Shown: positions 1 through 7,450, numbered from the stretch's first letter. The stretch: 10,458 nucleotides of DNA from an uncultured Bacteroidota bacterium (GCA_903905685.1 CAIVHI010000114.1:1-10458), one strand, 5' to 3'. The notes: generated by a model from the letters alone, not told the origin. A program made the numbers and translations.

Positions 1-536
1 AAACTCTCATCATTCAAATACATGACGATGGCCGTTCCTCTATCTTCTGTAGTTGTGTCTTCTAAGATAAACTCTGGACTACCATCACACTCCCATCTTA
101 CAGGAATTGTGTTTTCTTTATAGCTTTTTGTAATTACTTCAACCTTATTGCTCACCATGAAAGAGCTGTAAAAACCTAACCCGAAATGACCTATGATAGA
201 AGCTTCATTTTGACCTTTATATTTTTCCAAAAACTCTTCAGCACCCGAAAAAGCGATTTGGTTGATGTATTTCTTGATTTCTTCAGCGGTCATACCGATT
301 CCGCTATCCGAGATCGTAATTGTTTTGGCATCCTTGTCAATTGCTACCTCTGCACGGAGTTCGCCCAATTCGCCGGTAAACTTGCCAAGTGATGACAATC
401 GCCTCATTTTCTGAAGCGCATCTACTGCGTTCGACACCAATTCCCGCAGAAAGATTTCATTGTCCGAGTAGAGGAATTTTTTGATAATCGGAAAGATGTT
501 TTCCGTGTGGATGGAAATACTGCCTTTTTCTTGCAT
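1..536 (-). CDS. htpG: Molecular chaperone HtpG (Hsp90 family), N-terminal part, cut by window edge
   Basis: Cytosolic ATP-dependent Hsp90 chaperone that helps fold and remodel client proteins. Only the first 178 residues are present; the rest lies beyond position 1, and no stop interrupts the frame. The reading starts at the ATG complementary to 534-536 (MQEKGSISIHTENIF). Seen directly are the hallmarks of the GHKL ATP-binding domain: the RELVSNAVDA helix at residues 31-40, with catalytic Glu32 and Mg-coordinating Asn36; the DSGIGM nucleotide-binding loop at 77-82 with Asp77; and GHFGLGFYS at 117-125, the lid/phosphate glycine motif. The sequence IAFSGAEEFLEKYK at 95-108 is the usual form in this phylum. 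The gene is transcribed away from lon, and the two share the region 537-919. No clear TAnnTTTG box was found for this strand. The identification is secure. Confidence 0.96.
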   Translation of the reverse strand, partial: MQEKGSISIHTENIFPIIKKFLYSDNEIFLRELVSNAVDALQKMRRLSSLGKFTGELGELRAEVAIDKDAKTITISDSGIGMTAEEIKKYINQIAFSGAEEFLEKYKGQNEASIIGHFGLGFYSSFMVSNKVEVITKSYKENTIPVRWECDGSPEFILEDTTTEDRGTAIVMYLNDES

Positions 537-919
537 AACGAGGTTGAATTTTATACTTTTAGTTGTACAATCAATTGGTGTTCCGGACGTTGGATTTTGC
601 CAATTTGACAGTCTGACCTGCTATTCTTGGAATTTGTGTCGCATTGCGACTTCGTAATCATTGTCAATTAGTTTTTAGACCCATTCGCTCACCGCGCTTT
701 GTTGCCATACAGCCACTTTCGCGTGCTCCCGCGTCATACGGGATTCAATTTGGCACACCCGAGAAGTCGGATTTCATGCGCTACCGGCCAAGGTTTTGAT
801 GGCCTGCTGGGTATTGGATGCAATCCAACTGTAAAAATTGCAGGGTAGTTGATTCCGGCACACCTATTGCCAACTATCTTTGCTTAAAGCATCAATTTAA
901 CCAAAACACCATTGCCGTA
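537..919. other. Divergent intergenic region between htpG and lon
   Basis: This 383-bp stretch holds no gene that I can support. At its right end lies a promoter for lon. The middle carries several short perfect inverted repeats: GTCGC-3-GCGAC at 638-650, TCCCG-7-CGGGA at 727-743, CCGA-4-TCGG at 759-770, GGCCA-9-TGGCC at 786-804 and TTGGAT-3-ATCCAA at 814-828. None is followed by a T-tract, so they do not look like intrinsic terminators. I saw no CIRCE element (TTAGCACTC-N9-GAGTGCTAA). The open frame that begins at 818 runs into lon, but its first 34 codons overlap the lon promoter and are probably not translated. Confidence 0.6.
849..882 (+). promoter_or_regulatory. Predicted promoter of lon (Bacteroidota sigma-A type)
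   Basis: TTG at 849-851 and TATCTTTG at 875-882 are separated by 23 bases. They match the TTG-N17-23-TAnnTTTG pattern described for the main sigma factor of this phylum. Transcription would begin near 889, leaving a leader of about 30 nt before the ATG at 920. The spacing is at the long end of the accepted range. The -7 box is an exact match. Confidence 0.6.
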
Positions 920-3343
920 ATGTCGGATACCAAATCTATGTTTGAAATGCTCATGAGTCAAAACGAGCAGGAAATGGAGTTCATGCCCATTGTTCCACTC
1001 GGAGAAGATGAGATGGATGAACAAGAAAAGAGTACACTACCCGCCGAATTGCCCATCATAGCGTTACGGAACACCGTTTTGTTTCCTAACGTGGTGTTGC
1101 CCATAACCGTTGCACGGGAAAAATCGCTCAAAGCAATTTCGGAAGCAACAAAGGCGGGTAAGTGGATTGGTGTTACCGCCCAAACCGACGGCAATGACGA
1201 TGACCCCGGACCGGATTCGGTTTACAAAACCGGGACCTTGGCCAAGATAGTGAAGCAAATCAAAATGCCCGATGGCAATGTGACGATTTTCATCATGGGA
1301 CGGATGCGGTATCACATTGAGGAATTCGTACAGACCGACCCCTACTTCATTGCGAGAGTTGCCTATCTGGACGATGAATATCCCAAAAAAGACCCCGGAT
1401 TCGACGCCTTGCTGTCGAATATCAAGGACTGTGCCGAAAAAATCGCCCAACAGTCTCCCAACATCCCCAATGAGGCATCCATCGTATTGCGCAACATAGA
1501 ACAGCATTCGTTCCTGATGCATTTTGCCGCATCGAACCTTACCTCCAAACTTCAAGAGAAGCAGGGACTATTGGAGGAAAACGATACAGTGAAACGTGCA
1601 GAAAAACTATTGCAGCTCCTGCAATCGGAGCTGCAAATGGTGGAGCTGAAAAACGAGATTTCGAACAAGACCCGTACCGACATCGATAAACAGCAGCGGG
1701 AATATTTTCTCCAGCAACAACTCAAATCTATCAAGGAGGAGTTGGGCAGCGATCCGAACGACCGTGAAATAAAGGATTTGCAAAAACGTGCGGAGGGGAT
1801 GGAATGGTCGCAGGCAGCCGCCGAGTTGTTTAAAAAGAATATTGAGAAACTGGAACGGATGCACCCCAGCACCCCCGATTACTCGGTAATTTACAACCAC
1901 CTCGATTTAATGCTGGACTTGCCTTGGCAGGTATATACAACCGATAGCTACGACCTCAAAAAGGCCAAAAAGGTGCTTGATAGCGACCATTACGGAATGG
2001 ACAAAATCAAAGACCGTATTTTGGAGTATCTCGCGGTATTGAAGTTGAAAGGGGATATGAAGTCGCCGATATTGTGCTTCGTTGGTCCTCCCGGAATTGG
2101 AAAGACTTCGCTGGGTAAGAGCATAGCGGCGGCCATCAACCGCAAGTATGTGAGGGTTAGCTTGGGAGGTCTGCATGATGAAAGTGAATTGAGGGGTCAC
2201 CGTAAAACCTACATCGGTGCAATGCCCGGTAGGATTTTGCAATCGTTGCGTAAAATAAAGTCTGCCAACCCCGTTTTCATCCTCGATGAAATAGACAAAC
2301 TGGGGCGCGACTTTAGGGGAGATCCCAGCTCAGCTCTTTTGGAGATATTGGACCCCGAGCAGAACAATACGTTTTACGACAATTACTTGGAATTGGAATT
2401 CGACTTGTCCAAAGTATTGTTTGTAGCAACGGCCAACAGCTTGAGCGACATTCAACCCGCACTTCGCGACAGATTGGAAATCATCCAACTCTCCGGCTAT
2501 TCGGTGGAGGAAAAAGTGGAAATAGCCAAACGGCACCTGATTCCAAAACAAAAGGAAATGCACGGCTTGTTGAATGTGCCCCTTAAATTCCCCGAAAAGA
2601 CAATTTTGAAACTGGTGCAAGAATATACCAGGGAAAGCGGTGTGCGCGAGTTGGACCGCCAGTTGGCAGCAGTGATGCGCAACGTGGCCAAACATGTGGC
2701 GATGGACGAAAATGTCACTGAAAAATTGACGGCGATACAGGTGGAGGAAATTCTCGGGAAACCCCGGTTCAATAACGACATCTACACCAAAGGGCATCCA
2801 CCCGGCGTGGCCGTAGGCTTGGCTTGGACATCTGTGGGTGGCGACATCCTGTTTATCGAAACCTTGTTATCAAAGGGCAAGGGGAACCTTACGCTTACCG
2901 GTAATTTGGGGAATGTGATGAAGGAAAGTTCCACCACTGCCCTATCCTACCTCAGGGCCCACGCTCCGGAATTGGACATTCCGAACGAAAAATTCGAGGA
3001 AAACAACGTACACGTGCACGTTCCGGAAGGTGCGGTGCCCAAAGATGGGCCAAGTGCCGGTATTACGATGCTGACATCTTTGGCTTCTGCGTTTACGGGC
3101 CGAACCGTAAACCCCTACTTTGCCATGACCGGTGAAATCACCCTTCGTGGACAGGTACTGCCGGTTGGTGGCATCAAGGAAAAGGTGCTTGCAGCAAAGC
3201 GCGCGGGGATCAAAAACATCATCCTCTGCAGCCAAAACCAAAAAGACGTAGAGGAAATAGACAAAGACTACATCAAGGGTGTAAACTTCCTTTATGTAAC
3301 GGAGGTGAAAGAAGTTTTGGACTTGGCATTATCGAAAAAATAG
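920..3343 (+). CDS. lon: ATP-dependent serine protease Lon (LonA type)
   Basis: Cytosolic homohexameric AAA+ protease that unfolds and degrades misfolded and some regulatory proteins. With the ATG at 920 it has 807 residues, a normal LonA length. Order of domains: an acidic N-terminal tail; the LON substrate-binding domain from LPIIALRNTVLFP (44-56) to about 240; a charged coiled-coil stretch (about 240-330); the AAA+ module with Walker A GPPGIGKT (389-396) and Walker B FILDEID with Asp456-Glu457; and the protease domain with DGPSAG, catalytic Ser712, and GGIKEK with catalytic Lys755. The 43-residue distance from Ser to Lys equals that in E. coli (679/722). The frame is open back to an ATG at 818, but those 34 extra codons span a good promoter and resemble no Lon N-terminus I know, so 920 (MSDTKSMFEML) is preferred. 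No Shine-Dalgarno is visible, as usual in this phylum. The gene is divergent from htpG and ends in a hairpin terminator. Confidence 0.97.
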   Translation: MSDTKSMFEMLMSQNEQEMEFMPIVPLGEDEMDEQEKSTLPAELPIIALRNTVLFPNVVLPITVAREKSLKAISEATKAGKWIGVTAQTDGNDDDPGPDSVYKTGTLAKIVKQIKMPDGNVTIFIMGRMRYHIEEFVQTDPYFIARVAYLDDEYPKKDPGFDALLSNIKDCAEKIAQQSPNIPNEASIVLRNIEQHSFLMHFAASNLTSKLQEKQGLLEENDTVKRAEKLLQLLQSELQMVELKNEISNKTRTDIDKQQREYFLQQQLKSIKEELGSDPNDREIKDLQKRAEGMEWSQAAAELFKKNIEKLERMHPSTPDYSVIYNHLDLMLDLPWQVYTTDSYDLKKAKKVLDSDHYGMDKIKDRILEYLAVLKLKGDMKSPILCFVGPPGIGKTSLGKSIAAAINRKYVRVSLGGLHDESELRGHRKTYIGAMPGRILQSLRKIKSANPVFILDEIDKLGRDFRGDPSSALLEILDPEQNNTFYDNYLELEFDLSKVLFVATANSLSDIQPALRDRLEIIQLSGYSVEEKVEIAKRHLIPKQKEMHGLLNVPLKFPEKTILKLVQEYTRESGVRELDRQLAAVMRNVAKHVAMDENVTEKLTAIQVEEILGKPRFNNDIYTKGHPPGVAVGLAWTSVGGDILFIETLLSKGKGNLTLTGNLGNVMKESSTTALSYLRAHAPELDIPNEKFEENNVHVHVPEGAVPKDGPSAGITMLTSLASAFTGRTVNPYFAMTGEITLRGQVLPVGGIKEKVLAAKRAGIKNIILCSQNQKDVEEIDKDYIKGVNFLYVTEVKEVLDLALSKK

Positions 3344-3357
3344 TGAGGACAACGAAT

Positions 3358-3408
3358 TATGGGGCTCGCCGGTTATCATTTTATGGGTAGCGGAGCCCCA
3401 TATATTTT
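3358..3408 (+). terminator. Intrinsic terminator of lon, overlapping the end of the sanA-like gene
   Basis: TATGGGGCTC at 3358-3367 pairs perfectly with GAGCCCCATA at 3393-3402 (10 bp, GC-rich core) across a 25-nt loop, and is followed by TATTTTT. The T-tract is on the plus-strand side, which fits termination of lon transcripts. On the minus strand the same hairpin is followed only by ATTCGTTG, so it would stop the sanA-like transcript less well. The right arm and most of the loop encode the C-terminal residues YGAPLPIK of that opposing gene, whose TGA stop is the complement of 3376-3378. The long loop is the weak point of the call. Confidence 0.65.
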
Positions 3409-4014
3409 TGCCTTTTTATCCACAACAAGGTCTATCATCATTTTGATTCTGGCCATTTTTTCGCGCCATTGTATAGTCCAATAGGCATCGCCGTCTGCGG
3501 CATTGAACGCGACTGCCGCAATTTCCTTGTGGTTCGCAATGTACACAGCGCGTTTGTTGTGGAATTCTTGAGAAATAATGGTGACACTGGTTTGCCCAAA
3601 AATGTCTCTACACCGCAATACGCTATCCAGCGTGCGGAAACCTGCATTGTCCAAGATAATTTTTTTGGCGGGCACCCCCTGAGCGATCAGGTCGTTACGC
3701 ATCAATTCGGGTTCATTGTAATAAACCGAGCTGTTGTCGCCACTCACAATGATATAGTCGATTTTGCCTGCCATATACAATTCCACAGCAGCGTCTATCC
3801 TGTTTTGATAATAAGGGTTGATGATGTGTCGGGCTTTGTCCTTGTATTTCGACGTACCCAATAGGAGGCCCACTTTGTTTTTCGGAACGCGGGCAACATC
3901 GGAATATAATTGACCCTTCGTTGCAACGGTGACCATCTTGTCAACAGCCGAAATCACTACAGCAACCACGGCAATAACCGTCACAAGAATATATCCAATA
4001 TATCTTTTCAGCAT
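3376..4014 (-). CDS. sanA: SanA/YdcF-like inner-membrane protein (DUF218 domain)
   Basis: 212-residue protein with one N-terminal membrane helix (about residues 5-25, hydrophobic IGYILVTVIAVVAVVISAV), followed by a DUF218 domain predicted to face the periplasm. Motifs match the SanA branch: GLLLGTSKY, then NPYYQNRIDAAVELY, YIIVSGDNS, YYNEPELMRNDLI, GVPAKKIILDNAGFRTLDSV and SQEFHNKRAVYIA. SanA of E. coli is 239 residues and is linked to envelope barrier function and vancomycin exclusion at high temperature; its biochemical activity is not firmly known. The ATG complementary to 4012-4014 is chosen. A GTG at 4021-4023 would add three residues and cannot be excluded. Upstream, TATTTTCG (complement of 4039-4046) is only an imperfect -7 box without a matching TTG. 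The gene converges on lon and its last codons form part of the lon terminator. Family assignment is strong; the exact role is inferred. Confidence 0.87.
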   Translation of the reverse strand: MLKRYIGYILVTVIAVVAVVISAVDKMVTVATKGQLYSDVARVPKNKVGLLLGTSKYKDKARHIINPYYQNRIDAAVELYMAGKIDYIIVSGDNSSVYYNEPELMRNDLIAQGVPAKKIILDNAGFRTLDSVLRCRDIFGQTSVTIISQEFHNKRAVYIANHKEIAAVAFNAADGDAYWTIQWREKMARIKMMIDLVVDKKAKIYGAPLPIK

Positions 4015-4176
4015 CGAACGCACAAGATGCTAAGCTAGCGAAAATATGTATCCCGAAGCAATAATTTTTTGTTGGCCGGCGGGCCATGCAATGGCACCGT
4101 CCAAGGCGGATACGGTATGATTATGTCAAGAAACGGCTACTTTTCAACGTTTTTGCCGAAAACTCCGCATATACAG

Positions 4177-4208
4177 TTGTAATTTTAAAGGCCAAACGAG
4201 TATATTTG
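4177..4208 (+). promoter_or_regulatory. Predicted promoter of hppA
   Basis: TTG at 4177-4179 and an exact TATATTTG at 4201-4208 lie 21 bases apart, a good match to the TTG-N17-23-TAnnTTTG promoter of Bacteroidota. Transcription would begin near 4215, about 24 nt before the ATG at 4239, with an AT-rich leader (TTATTAAAATAAAATT) and no Shine-Dalgarno. An inverted repeat, CGAGT (4197-4201) and ACTCG (4212-4216), flanks the -7 box and could be an operator. Confidence 0.72.
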
Positions 4209-4238
4209 CACACTCGACTATCTTATTAAAATAAAATT

Positions 4239-6446
4239 ATGAATCTTTTTTATCTAGTTCCCTGTTTTGGGATTTTGGCACTTTTGTACACTGCGGTGAA
4301 GGGTGCGTGGGTTAGAAAGCAGGATTCCGGCAATGAACGGATGACTGAAATTTCGAATTACATCGCCGAGGGCGCTATGGCGTTTTTGAAGGCGGAGTAT
4401 AAAGTACTCGCCTACTTCGTGGTAATTGCAGGGCTCCTGCTTGCAGCAATGGGTGCAACAAATGCCAATTCCAGTCCGTTCATTGCCGTTTCCTTCATTA
4501 TTGGCGCCTTCTTCAGTGCCTTGGCAGGGTTTATCGGTATGCGGATAGCTACTAAAGCGAACGTGCGTACTGCGCATGCTGCCCGTACGAGCTTGGGCAA
4601 AGCCTTGGCCGTATCGTTCGGTGGTGGTAGCGTAATGGGACTCGGGGTTGCCGGCTTGGCAGTGCTTGGTTTGGGTGGTTTGTTCATCGTATTGAAAATG
4701 GTATTCGCCCCCAATTCCGGAGTAGATTCTGCTGAAATGGAAAAAACCATCGAAGTATTGACGGGTTTCTCCTTGGGTGCGGAAAGCATTGCACTATTTG
4801 CCCGCGTAGGTGGCGGTATTTATACTAAGGCTGCCGACGTGGGTGCCGACTTGGTGGGTAAAGTGGAAGCAGGTATCCCTGAGGATGACCCCCGCAACCC
4901 TGCAACAATTGCAGATAACGTGGGCGACAACGTGGGCGACGTTGCCGGTATGGGTGCCGATTTGTTCGGTTCTTATGTTGCTACGGTCTTGGCCACGATG
5001 GTACTTGGTCGCGAAACCACTGCTGCCGACAATTTCAACGGCTTCTCCCCTATTTTGGTTCCGATGTTGATTGCCGGTTTCGGCATCATTTTCTCCATAC
5101 TTGGTACTTTGTTGGTACGCATTTCAGATAGTGCCGGGGTTAGCACCGCTGCTGTTCAACGTGCACTTAACATGGGCAATTGGGGTTCTATCGTGCTTAC
5201 GGCCATTGGTTCTTACTTCATTGTAAACGCCATTATGCCCGATGTCATGACGCTTCGCGGCATACCGTTTACCAAAATGGGTGTCGAGCTGGCCATTATC
5301 ATCGGTTTGGCAGTAGGTACGCTAATGAGTATGATTACCGAATACTACACTGCAATGGGCAAACGTCCAGTTTTGAGTATCATCAGGCAGTCATCTACCG
5401 GCCACGCCACCAACATTATCGGTGGATTGGCAGTTGGTATGGAATCCACCTTCCTCCCCATTCTCGTTTTGGCGGGCGGCATTTATGCGGCCCACGCAGT
5501 AGCAGGTCTTTACGGTGTTGCCATTGCGGCTGCCGGTATGATGGCAACAACCGCCATGCAATTGGCTATCGATGCTTTCGGCCCGATTGCAGATAACGCA
5601 GGTGGAATTGCAGAAATGAGCGAATTGCCGAAGGAAGTGCGTGAAAAAACCGACATCCTTGATGCGGTAGGCAATACCACCGCCGCTACCGGTAAGGGCT
5701 TCGCCATTGCATCTGCCGCGCTTACTTCTTTAGCCCTTTTTGCTGCCTATGTGGGCGTGGTTGAGAAGAACGGCTTCGTACTGAACGATGCCATCAACAT
5801 TTATCATGCCGATGTACTTGCAGGTTTGTTTGTGGGCGGTATGATTCCCTTCATTTTCTCGTCACTCGCCATTCGTGCTGTTGGTGAAGCAGCTATGGCA
5901 ATGGTTGAAGAAGTTCGCCGCCAGTTCCGCACCATTCCAGGAATTATGGAAGGTACGGGCAAACCCGAGTATGACAAATGTGTGGCCATCTCTACCAATG
6001 CATCATTGAAGAAAATGATGCTTCCCGGTGCAATCGCGATTCTCTCCCCATTGATCATCGGCTTCATTTTGGGCCCTGAAGTTCTGGGTGGCTTCCTTGC
6101 CGGTGCAACCGTGAGCGGTGTCCTTATGGGTATGTTCCAAAACAATGCAGGCGGTGCTTGGGACAATGCCAAGAAATCTTTCGAAAAAGGGGTTGAAATC
6201 AACGGTGAAATCTATTATAAGAAATCCGAACCACACAAAGCATCGGTTACGGGTGATACCGTGGGTGATCCTTTCAAGGATACATCAGGTCCTTCGATGA
6301 ACATCTTGATTAAGTTGATGTCCATCGTCGCACTGGTAATTGCGCCTTCGATAGCCAACCTTCACAAGAACGACACGAAACATGCCAATAATGTTCCTGT
6401 AAAGCAGGAAGTGAAAATGGTAGCTAAAGTCAAGTCTGCCGAATAA
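4239..6446 (+). CDS. hppA: Membrane-integral ion-translocating pyrophosphatase (K+-dependent, probably H+-pumping)
   Basis: Inner-membrane homodimeric pump of about 16 helices that hydrolyses cytosolic pyrophosphate and exports H+ and/or Na+, thereby storing energy from biosynthesis. It has 735 residues, normal for the family. The active-site blocks are intact: GGGIYTKAADVGADLVGKVE (191-210), DDPRNPATIADNVGDNVGD (216-234) and the late NNAGGAWDNAKK (635-646). The potassium signature GNTTAATGKG (478-487) has Ala482 and Gly485, as in K+-dependent enzymes; K+-independent ones have Lys and Thr there. The ion-gate Glu expected in TM6 is absent: Gly244 and Ala248 occupy the two usual sites. Instead Glu182 lies in TM5 (GFSLGAESIALF). 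From memory this matches the Flavobacterium-type H+-PPases, so H+ transport is inferred. After the last helix comes a basic tail of about 27 residues. The gene has its own promoter and terminator, so it is probably monocistronic. Confidence 0.97.
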   Translation: MNLFYLVPCFGILALLYTAVKGAWVRKQDSGNERMTEISNYIAEGAMAFLKAEYKVLAYFVVIAGLLLAAMGATNANSSPFIAVSFIIGAFFSALAGFIGMRIATKANVRTAHAARTSLGKALAVSFGGGSVMGLGVAGLAVLGLGGLFIVLKMVFAPNSGVDSAEMEKTIEVLTGFSLGAESIALFARVGGGIYTKAADVGADLVGKVEAGIPEDDPRNPATIADNVGDNVGDVAGMGADLFGSYVATVLATMVLGRETTAADNFNGFSPILVPMLIAGFGIIFSILGTLLVRISDSAGVSTAAVQRALNMGNWGSIVLTAIGSYFIVNAIMPDVMTLRGIPFTKMGVELAIIIGLAVGTLMSMITEYYTAMGKRPVLSIIRQSSTGHATNIIGGLAVGMESTFLPILVLAGGIYAAHAVAGLYGVAIAAAGMMATTAMQLAIDAFGPIADNAGGIAEMSELPKEVREKTDILDAVGNTTAATGKGFAIASAALTSLALFAAYVGVVEKNGFVLNDAINIYHADVLAGLFVGGMIPFIFSSLAIRAVGEAAMAMVEEVRRQFRTIPGIMEGTGKPEYDKCVAISTNASLKKMMLPGAIAILSPLIIGFILGPEVLGGFLAGATVSGVLMGMFQNNAGGAWDNAKKSFEKGVEINGEIYYKKSEPHKASVTGDTVGDPFKDTSGPSMNILIKLMSIVALVIAPSIANLHKNDTKHANNVPVKQEVKMVAKVKSAE

Positions 6447-6466
6447 TCTTGTTAGGAATAATATTG

Positions 6467-6501
6467 AAGCGGCAGGATCAGCATCCTGCCGCTTTCTTTT
6501 T
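6467..6501 (+). terminator. Strong intrinsic terminator of hppA
   Basis: AAGCGGCAGGAT (6467-6478) pairs perfectly with ATCCTGCCGCTT (6483-6494), a 12-bp stem with a CAGC loop. The run TTTCTTTTT follows (6493-6501). It begins 20 bases after the hppA stop and insulates hppA from cvfB. It lies inside the open frame that extends upstream of cvfB, which argues against the earliest possible cvfB starts. Confidence 0.95.
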
Positions 6502-6592
6502 AAATCAGGTGGGAGTACACGGTCGAACATTTTCCGAATGCGAAATAATACTCCGACAAAAACAAATTAACTTGCGTAACAAAGAAGCCGAT

Positions 6593-7432
6593 ATGGTAAA
6601 GGTGGGAGACTACAATACCCTCGAAGTGGTGAAAATGGTGGAATTTGGTGCCTACCTTGACGGAGGAGATATCGAAATCCTTTTACCTAACCGGTATGTG
6701 CCCAAGGGTTTGGATGCGGGCAACGAAATAACGGTGTTTATTTATCACGACAATGAACAACGCCTCATTGCGACAACTGCCAAACCATTGGGGGTCGTGG
6801 GAGATATCGTGATGCTCGAAGTTGTAGACGTAGCTTCATTTGGGGCTTTCGTTCGTTGGGGCATCATGAAAGACTTATTGGTACCGGTATCGCAACAGGA
6901 GCAACGGATGAAGGTGGGTGATAAGCGTTTCGTGAAAATCTACATCGATCAACAAACCGGGCGTGCGGCAGCAACCGAAAAGATAGACCGTTTTTTGTCT
7001 AATTTCGACCTCACCGTTGAAGTCAACGAGCCTGTAGACCTCCTGATTGTGCGGAAAACCGATATTGGGTACGTTGCAATCATCAATAGCCTGCACATGG
7101 GGTTGCTTCACTTCGATGAAGTATTTAGGGAGCTGCAAGTGGGCGAACAGTTGAAGGGCTTCATCAAGAACATACGCCCGGACAACAAGATAGACTTGGC
7201 ATTCGGTACGCGCGGCTACTCGAAAGTGGTAGACGATGAATCCCGGATTCTCGACATGTTGCGTAAAAACGGCGACTTTTTACCCTACAACGACAAGACA
7301 GACCCCGAAACCATTTACAAGGCATTCGCTATCAGCAAGAAGACATTTAAAATGATATTGGGGGCCTTGTATAAGAAACGCGCCATCACTTTTGAGGACG
7401 GCGGTATTCGCTTGGCCGAAAAAGGAAAGTAA
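6593..7432 (+). CDS. cvfB: CvfB-type S1 RNA-binding protein
   Basis: 279-residue predicted cytosolic RNA-binding protein of the CvfB/YitL family. Seen in sequence: three consecutive S1-like OB folds at about 1-63, 68-130 and 140-205, with repeated pattern elements such as VEFGAYLDGGD (16-26) and VASFGAFVRWG (80-90), then a C-terminal winged-helix-like segment (about 213-277) with the typical DP-ETIYKAFAISKKTFKMILGALYKK. In Staphylococcus aureus CvfB affects virulence-gene expression, and a Streptococcus pneumoniae homologue has the same three-S1-plus-winged-helix architecture. The molecular target in Bacteroidota is not known to me. The frame is open back to 6449, but that stretch contains the hppA terminator; the ATG at 6593 (MVKVGDYNTLEV) gives the normal family length. 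No clear TAnnTTTG box was found just upstream; TAACTTGC at 6568-6575 is a poor match. The gene converges on the outer-membrane protein gene at 7476. Confidence 0.9.
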   Translation: MVKVGDYNTLEVVKMVEFGAYLDGGDIEILLPNRYVPKGLDAGNEITVFIYHDNEQRLIATTAKPLGVVGDIVMLEVVDVASFGAFVRWGIMKDLLVPVSQQEQRMKVGDKRFVKIYIDQQTGRAAATEKIDRFLSNFDLTVEVNEPVDLLIVRKTDIGYVAIINSLHMGLLHFDEVFRELQVGEQLKGFIKNIRPDNKIDLAFGTRGYSKVVDDESRILDMLRKNGDFLPYNDKTDPETIYKAFAISKKTFKMILGALYKKRAITFEDGGIRLAEKGK

Positions 7433-7450
7433 ACGGATAAACTGAACACG

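Noticed and set aside
186..392. 68-residue plus-strand open frame at the left edge
   Set aside because: It lies wholly antisense to htpG, which has a clear family match, and its translation resembles nothing.
537..919. CIRCE/HrcA site or a tRNA in the htpG-lon gap
   Set aside because: No TTAGCACTC-N9-GAGTGCTAA pattern and no T-loop or acceptor-stem pattern could be found.
1064..1555. 163-residue minus-strand open frame inside lon
   Set aside because: It is antisense to the conserved Lon N-domain, with no start context or family features of its own; it is a shadow frame.
3469..3864. 131-residue plus-strand open frame opposite the SanA-like gene
   Set aside because: The minus-strand reading has a membrane helix and the full set of SanA motifs, while this frame has none.
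6003..6236. Minus-strand open frames opposite hppA
   Set aside because: They are antisense to conserved transmembrane and catalytic blocks of the pyrophosphatase, and long shadow frames are expected there.
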